Below are positions 27,187 to 32,041 of a stretch of DNA of 32,041 nucleotides, in pieces; position 1 is the stretch's first letter, and each line of letters starts with the position of its first letter. The notes under the pieces were generated by a model. That model did not search any database. It was not told where the DNA came from and saw nothing but the letters and a program-made list of their open reading frames with translations. Source of the DNA: Acetofilamentum sp. (lineage in GTDB: Bacteria > Bacteroidota > Bacteroidia > Bacteroidales > JAFGXI01); the NCBI GenBank assembly GCA_020720565.1, contig DYOK01000006.1, positions 1 to 32,041 on the forward strand, written 5' to 3'. Both the position numbers and the translations under genes were made by a program.

Positions 27187-27849
27187 ATGGTCCATTTAAA
27201 AAACATTCATAAATACTACCAGACGGCTAGTTCGTCGTTGCATGTCTTAAAAGGTATCGATTTAACTATTGAACAAGGCGAACTGGTTTCGATTATGGGT
27301 GCATCGGGCTCAGGCAAATCGACCTTATTAAATATTCTTGGTATTCTTGATAATTACGACCAAGGCTTGTACGAACTCGACCGCATACCCGTACTCAACC
27401 TGAGCGAAAAGAAAGCGGCAGAATACCGCAACCAATATATTGGTTTTGTGTTTCAATCGTTTAATTTAATCAGTTATAAAACCGCCGTCGAAAATGTGGC
27501 GCTGCCCCTCTATTACAGAAAAGTTTCTCGTAAAAAAAGGAATCAAATTGCATTAGAATACCTCGAAATGTTAGGTATAGCCGACCGAGCCAACCACTTA
27601 CCCAACGAATTATCGGGTGGACAAAAGCAAAGGGTCGCTATTGCGAGAGCCTTGATTTCGAATCCGAAAATTATTTTGGCCGATGAGCCCACTGGGGCAT
27701 TAGATAGTCAAACGTCGGTCGAAGTAATGGATTTATTCAAACAAATACACCGGCAAGGTAAAACCGTCATAATCGTAACCCACGAAGCCGACGTAGCCTC
27801 GCAAACCGATCGAATTATTCGCATAAAAGACGGTCTAATTCAAGATTAA
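27187..27849 (+). CDS. ABC exporter ATP-binding protein (MacB/LolD type)
   Basis: This 220-aa ATPase starts at the ATG at 27187; the earlier in-frame ATG at 27124 would add 21 residues not expected for the family. Walker A is GASGSGKST (residues 38-46), the Q-loop lies in YIGFVFQSFNLI, the ABC signature is ELSGGQKQRVAIARAL, Walker B is IILADEPTGALD, and the H-loop is IIVTHE. It powers the two FtsX-type permeases downstream, which act mechanically on periplasmic substrates or an adaptor rather than by alternating access. It lies 97 nt before the first permease. Confidence 0.94.
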   Translation: MVHLKNIHKYYQTASSSLHVLKGIDLTIEQGELVSIMGASGSGKSTLLNILGILDNYDQGLYELDRIPVLNLSEKKAAEYRNQYIGFVFQSFNLISYKTAVENVALPLYYRKVSRKKRNQIALEYLEMLGIADRANHLPNELSGGQKQRVAIARALISNPKIILADEPTGALDSQTSVEVMDLFKQIHRQGKTVIIVTHEADVASQTDRIIRIKDGLIQD

Positions 27850-27912
27850 GTATGATAGTCGTGTTTTTTATATTAGAAGGCTGATATATGGCAAGTTATA
27901 ATAACAAAAAAT

Positions 27913-27931
27913 AGGTCGAAGACCTTAATTT
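27913..27931 (+). terminator. Weak hairpin between ATPase and first permease
   Basis: AGGTC-GAA-GACCT is followed by TAATTTTT. The 5-bp stem is short, so it may only reduce read-through into the permease genes. Confidence 0.25.
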
Positions 27932-27946
27932 TTAAACTATTCGAGC

Positions 27947-29176
27947 ATGTTCGATTACGACAAATGGACAGAGGTCTATTATTCGATAAAACAAAATAAA
28001 CTCAGAGCTTTTTTGACGGGGTTTAGCGTAGCATGGGGAATTTTTATGCTCATAATCTTGTTAGGAGCAGGACAAGGTTTGCAAAATGGGGTCGAAAAAC
28101 AATTCGAATCGGATGCTGTCAATAGCGTTTGGATTGGAGCTGGCACCACCGAAAAACCATTCGAAGGCTATAAATCGGGTCGTCAAATTATATTTAAAAA
28201 TAAAGATTTCGAAAGTGTAAAAGCCGATTTCCCTGAGGTTAGCAACGTTTCTGCTCGATTAAACGTTTGGGGAGGTAGCTCTATTGTTTACAAAAACGAA
28301 TACGCCACTTTCGATTTAAAGGCGGTTCATCCAGACCACAGATATGTCGAAAATGTTAAAATAAGTAGTGGCCGCTTTATCAATCAAACCGACATTGACG
28401 ATTATAGAAAAACGGCTGTAATTGGTAAATTAGCTGCCGAAATATTGTTTAAGGAAGAAGACCCTATCGGGAAATTTGTTCAGATTTATGGCATTAACTT
28501 TTTAATTGTCGGTGTTTTTGTCGACAAACAAGAACAAGAAATGAAGCGATTGTATTTGCCCATTTCTGTGTTTCAAAAACTGATGTCGGGCAACGAAGAC
28601 ATTGGACAAATTTCGATGACAGCCCCATTACAAAACCAATCCGAAATGGATAGTTTAGAAAAAACCCTTCGCACCTATTTGGCTACACGCCATCAATTTG
28701 ACCCTACCGACCAAAGAGCTATTTGGGTTTGGAGCAATTTTAAAGAATATTTACAAGTCATGAAGTTGTTTGGTGGGATTAAAATGTTTGTTTGGATTGT
28801 GGGCTTACTCACCATTATTGCAGGTATTGTAGGCGTCAGTAATATTATGCTGGTAGTAGTTAAAGAACGAACTAAAGAGATTGGGATAAGGAAAGCCATT
28901 GGTGCACAACCATCGCATATTATAGGTCTGATTGTTTTCGAATCTGTTGTGATTACTTCGGTAGCCGGATATATGGGCATGTTGCCTGGAATATTAATTT
29001 TAGAATTGATTTCGAAAAATCTACCTGCAGGAGATTTTTTTGCCAATCCTTCGGTCAGTCTCGAAGTGGTATTATTAGCTATGTTTATTTTAGTTGCGGC
29101 TGGTGTAATAGCAAGTTATCTTCCTGCTCGGCACGCAGCACTTATCAAACCAATTGAGGCCCTCAACGAAAAATAA
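27947..29176 (+). CDS. ABC transporter permease, MacB/FtsX type (first copy)
   Basis: This 409-aa protein has one N-terminal membrane helix (about 22-44, FLTGFSVAWGIFMLIILLGAG), a large periplasmic MacB_PCD-like domain (about 45-270) and a C-terminal FtsX domain with three helices. The FtsX signature is VGVSNIMLVVVKERTKEIG (about 294-312), followed by IRKAIGA. It probably forms a heterodimer with the next permease, 8 nt downstream, with which it shares its whole layout. The substrate is unknown; this class exports peptides, lipids, lipoproteins or drugs. Confidence 0.92.
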   Translation: MFDYDKWTEVYYSIKQNKLRAFLTGFSVAWGIFMLIILLGAGQGLQNGVEKQFESDAVNSVWIGAGTTEKPFEGYKSGRQIIFKNKDFESVKADFPEVSNVSARLNVWGGSSIVYKNEYATFDLKAVHPDHRYVENVKISSGRFINQTDIDDYRKTAVIGKLAAEILFKEEDPIGKFVQIYGINFLIVGVFVDKQEQEMKRLYLPISVFQKLMSGNEDIGQISMTAPLQNQSEMDSLEKTLRTYLATRHQFDPTDQRAIWVWSNFKEYLQVMKLFGGIKMFVWIVGLLTIIAGIVGVSNIMLVVVKERTKEIGIRKAIGAQPSHIIGLIVFESVVITSVAGYMGMLPGILILELISKNLPAGDFFANPSVSLEVVLLAMFILVAAGVIASYLPARHAALIKPIEALNEK

Positions 29177-29184
29177 AAACCAAC

Positions 29185-30450
29185 ATGATACTATTCGAAA
29201 GAGACACCTGGCACGAAATCTACATCTCACTAAAAAAGAACAAATTACGTACTTTTTTAACTGGATTTGGGGTATCATGGGGCATTTTTATGTTAGTACT
29301 GATGCTTGGTGCTGGCACTGGCTTGAAAAATGGGGTAACAGCCGGATTTGGTCAATTTGCAACCAATAGTTTTTTTGTATGGACACAAACCACTACCATT
29401 CCGTACAAAGGTTTTCCGCGAGGACGAAATTTTAATTTCAATACCGACGACATCAAAGCTATTAAAGAACAAGTTCCCGAAGTTGGTTTATTAGCACCCA
29501 AATTAACCGCTGGTAATTGGGGTTCGGAAGGAGGCAATGTCATTCGAGGTAAATTCAATGGAACTTTTACCATTAACGGCGATTATCCTGAGACTTTTTT
29601 AATCGACCCCGTTCATGTGGATGCGGGAAGAACTTTAAATATTAAAGATATTGACCAAAACCGAAAAGTAGCTGTAATTGGTATTCGTGTAAAAGAACTA
29701 TTATTTGAGCCAAACGAAGATCCCATAGGCGAATTAATCACCATTCAAGGCGTCTATTTTACAGTTATAGGCATCATTTCGCCCAAAGGTAACGCCAACA
29801 TGAATGGTGACAAAAAAGAAATGATATGGGTGCCTTTTAGCACCTTGCAACAAGTGTTTAACTATGGCAATATTGTGGGCTATTTTGCTATAACAAGCAA
29901 AGACCATATTCCGGCATCGGTTGCAGAAGCCAAAGTTAGGGCGCTTTTAGCCGAACGTCACCAAATTTCGCCCGAAGACCATATGGCCCTGGGTGGTTTT
30001 AATATCGAAAACGAATTCAACAAAATGAATGGCTTATTTATGGCTATCAACCTGATTATTTGGCTTGTAGGCAGTGGCACATTAATGGCTGGTGCCATTG
30101 GCATCAGTAATATTATGTTAATTGTAGTGAGAGAACGAACCAAAGAAATCGGTGTCAGACGGGCTATAGGTGCAACACCACGTTCGATTATTGTTCAAAT
30201 TATGGCCGAATCGACCACATTAACCATCGTAGCCGGACTAGCCGGAATGCTAATTGGGGTTTGGATTCTGGAGGCTATCAGTCCATTTTTCGCAGGTGGC
30301 GAGGACAGTTTTTTTAAAAACCCGAGTGCCGATATTGGTGTAGTAAGTACTTCATTGGTTATTTTGGTTTTTGCAGGTGCTTTCGCCGGTTTTTTACCAG
30401 CCCGACGTGCGCTTAAAATCAAGGCTATCGATGCACTCAGAGATGAATAA
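29185..30450 (+). CDS. ABC transporter permease, MacB/FtsX type (second copy)
   Basis: This 421-aa protein is laid out like the first permease: N-terminal helix (FLTGFGVSWGIFMLVLMLGAG), periplasmic domain, and FtsX domain with IGISNIMLIVVRERTKEIGV and RRAIGA. The near-identical N-terminal and FtsX motifs point to an old tandem duplication, while the periplasmic domains have diverged. With the ATPase upstream and the adaptor downstream it makes a tripartite exporter lacking only the outer-membrane factor. Confidence 0.92.
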   Translation: MILFERDTWHEIYISLKKNKLRTFLTGFGVSWGIFMLVLMLGAGTGLKNGVTAGFGQFATNSFFVWTQTTTIPYKGFPRGRNFNFNTDDIKAIKEQVPEVGLLAPKLTAGNWGSEGGNVIRGKFNGTFTINGDYPETFLIDPVHVDAGRTLNIKDIDQNRKVAVIGIRVKELLFEPNEDPIGELITIQGVYFTVIGIISPKGNANMNGDKKEMIWVPFSTLQQVFNYGNIVGYFAITSKDHIPASVAEAKVRALLAERHQISPEDHMALGGFNIENEFNKMNGLFMAINLIIWLVGSGTLMAGAIGISNIMLIVVRERTKEIGVRRAIGATPRSIIVQIMAESTTLTIVAGLAGMLIGVWILEAISPFFAGGEDSFFKNPSADIGVVSTSLVILVFAGAFAGFLPARRALKIKAIDALRDE

Positions 30451-30721
30451 TTTTTGAATTATCAATTTTCTATTATGAATTAAAGATTAAAGATTTAAAA
30501 TTAAAGATTAAGAATTAATAATGAATCAACAAAAGAATTACCCTGCAACATTAAACCTGAAACCTTCAACAAATCGATCTACAAGAGGTAGATTTATCGA
30601 CCGAAGGTAGACCAGCAAATCAACAAACTAATCACGACAAACTTTTAACTTGAAACTTTAAACAAAACAACAAACCGCACTCAATTCCCCATTCGGGGGT
30701 CAGGGGGCTAAATACAAACAG
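30451..30721. other. Low-complexity spacer with palindromes and G-tracts
   Basis: No gene is seen. The first part repeats the word ATTAAAGATT with small variations (about 30477-30518). A hairpin ATCTAC/GTAGAT follows (30577-30593), then a second GGTAGAC word near 30606. Near the end CCCC-ATTC-GGGG (30688-30699) is followed by a second run of five G (30704-30708). Parts resemble the spacer at 20297-20551. Confidence 0.6.
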
Positions 30722-31807
30722 ATGAAAAAGATTATTAGAATTTCGGGAATTGCATTGTTCTTTATTACAGTTATTTATACCATTTACTACTTATACCAAA
30801 AAGACCAAAAGTCGCCGATAAAATACGAATTGGTAAATGTTGAAAAAAACGTAATCACTAAAAGAACTGTGGCTACAGGATCGGTGGTGCCAAGAAAAGA
30901 AATCGAAATTAAGCCTAAGATTTCGGGAATTGTCGAAGTGCTCTATGTGCAACCCGGCGACTTGGTTAAAGCAGGCGATTTAATTGCTAAAGTAAGGGTA
31001 ATCCCTAATATGCTCAGTTTGAACGAAGCCGAGTCGAGACTCAATCGTGCAAAGCTCAGTTTAAAAGAAGTTGAACTCGAATTCAACAGAAAAAAACTGC
31101 TTTACGACCAAAAAGTAATTGCAAAAGCCGAATTTGAAACCATCGAACTCAAATTAGACAACACCAAAGAAGAATTAAGTACTTCGGAATCGAACTTACA
31201 ATTGGTAAAAGAAGGTGTCGCTAAAAGTCAAGGTGCAATTACCAACACGCTAATTCGTTCGACCATAACCGGAATGGTTTTGCAAGTGCCTATCGAAGAG
31301 GGAAATTCAATAATTGAAAGTAATAACTTTAACGACGGAACAACTATTGCGACAGTGGCCAACATGAGCGAAATGATATTTAAAGGCAAAATCGACGAAT
31401 CGGAAGTCGGAAAACTAAAAATTGGCATGGATCTTATTTTGCGTATTGGTGCACTCGAAGGCCACGATATCGAGGCCAAATTAGAATACATCTCGCCCAA
31501 AGGGGTTCAAGAAAACGGTGCGATACAGTTCGAAATTAAAGCAGCCGTAAAATTGACCGATGCTGCATTTATTCGGGCAGGATACTCGGCCAACGCCGAC
31601 ATTGTACTGGCTAAAACCGACAGCGTTTTGGTAATTCCTGAGCGTCTTTTGATTATCGAAAATGGAAAAAATTATGTCGAAATCGAAATCAAACCACAAG
31701 TTTTCGAACGAAAAGAAATTCAAACGGGCCTATCGGATGGCATATCGGTTGAAATTAAATCGGGCTTACAGCTTAACGACAAACTCAAAGGTAAAAGCTT
31801 AGAATAG
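30722..31807 (+). CDS. Periplasmic adaptor of the ABC exporter (HlyD/MacA family)
   Basis: This 361-aa membrane-fusion protein has an N-terminal membrane anchor (IIRISGIALFFITVIYTIYYL, split across residues 4-24). A lipoyl-like domain carries VVPRKEIEIKPKISGIVEVL and VQPGDLVKAGDLIAKV; a coiled-coil hairpin spans about 98-165 with regular charged heptads; and beta-barrel domains follow (SEMIFKGKIDESEVGKLKIG). It links the inner-membrane permeases to an outer-membrane channel. No TolC-like gene is present in the remaining 230 bases. Confidence 0.92.
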   Translation: MKKIIRISGIALFFITVIYTIYYLYQKDQKSPIKYELVNVEKNVITKRTVATGSVVPRKEIEIKPKISGIVEVLYVQPGDLVKAGDLIAKVRVIPNMLSLNEAESRLNRAKLSLKEVELEFNRKKLLYDQKVIAKAEFETIELKLDNTKEELSTSESNLQLVKEGVAKSQGAITNTLIRSTITGMVLQVPIEEGNSIIESNNFNDGTTIATVANMSEMIFKGKIDESEVGKLKIGMDLILRIGALEGHDIEAKLEYISPKGVQENGAIQFEIKAAVKLTDAAFIRAGYSANADIVLAKTDSVLVIPERLLIIENGKNYVEIEIKPQVFERKEIQTGLSDGISVEIKSGLQLNDKLKGKSLE

Positions 31808-32041
31808 GGCTGTTGACTGTATTAATGAATTAACGGGAGTTCTAAAAATTGCTTTTTCTCCGTTGGACTTCAGAATTTATAAACGTAGCAAGCTACACGC
31901 AGGTGGAGATTCAAAAGAGCAAAATTTTCAAGTTAAAACTAATGAACTTAATAATTCAGAACTCCCCTTAACACATAACTCCCTATTGGGTTTGTGCCTT
32001 TGTTAGCACCTGGACTTTTATTTACCTTGAAAGTTGATAAT
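31808..32041. other. Non-coding end of window with an inverted-repeat element
   Basis: No gene is seen. The segment 31830-31971 is bounded by inverted repeats and contains a GTAGC/GCTAC palindrome; it is listed separately. The remainder is AT-rich sequence without clear features. Confidence 0.5.
31830..31971. repeat. 142-bp element bounded by 14-bp inverted repeats
   Basis: TTAACGGGAGTTCT (31830-31843) is mirrored by AGAACTCCCCTTAA (31958-31971) with one mismatch. Inside are the palindrome GTAGC-AA-GCTAC near 31884 and a looser pair GCTTTTTCTCC/GGAGATTCAAAAGAGC. It could be a MITE-like or other dispersed repeat, or a structured RNA. No coding frame is seen. Confidence 0.55.

Overview
The window is about 32 kb of AT-rich chromosomal DNA from a member of the phylum Bacteroidota. 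This rests on gene content and order (a DUF3467 gene directly behind rpoC; 1414-aa RpoC and 1270-aa RpoB), on promoter-like sites of the form TTG/TTTG-N19-21-TAnnTTTG, on the near absence of Shine-Dalgarno sites, and on signal peptides ending in LTG|Q. A lower rank is not assigned. I see no CRISPR array, no transposase and no prophage.

Region 1 (1-1230): a 400-bp non-coding stretch rich in small inverted repeats, then an exported, probably beta-barrel protein of unknown function on the minus strand. Region 2 (1196-14444, all minus strand): a highly conserved expression block. Read in transcription order it is promoter, tRNA-Thr(TGT), tRNA-Tyr(GTA), tRNA-Gly(TCC), tRNA-Thr(GGT), tuf, hairpin, tRNA-Trp, secE, nusG, rplK, rplA, rplJ, rplL, hairpin, rpoB, hairpin, rpoC, DUF3467, terminator. 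The four tRNAs plus tuf match the E. coli thrU-tyrU-glyT-thrT-tufB order and anticodons. The three hairpins lie where tRNA, r-protein and RNA polymerase yields could be set separately.

Region 3 (14445-18765): a gene-poor spacer with an 18-bp perfect hairpin and a 58-codon ORF, then a PadR regulator with a PspC-domain membrane protein, a terminator, and lepA. Region 4 (18789-20296): five contiguous copies of a 28-bp dyad repeat abutting the start codon of a SatD-family gene, which is translationally coupled to a DUF3307 membrane-protein gene. SatD ends in a helix-turn-helix, so self-regulation through the array is the most interesting hypothesis here. Region 5 (20552-22731): rdgB (HAM1), an overlapping pair of a PqqD-like small protein and a lasso-peptide-B2-like transglutaminase-fold protease with no precursor or cyclase nearby, and an exported protein of unknown function.

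Region 6 (22714-23505): tRNA-His on the minus strand with its own promoter and terminator, and rlmH. Region 7 (23498-31807): a 1196-aa NtrY-like membrane histidine kinase without an adjacent response regulator, then an ABC exporter set (ATPase, two MacB/FtsX-type permeases, one periplasmic adaptor); no outer-membrane factor is visible. The last 230 bp are non-coding and hold a 142-bp element bounded by inverted repeats. Several spacers (20297-20551, 30451-30721) carry related low-complexity sequence with small palindromes.
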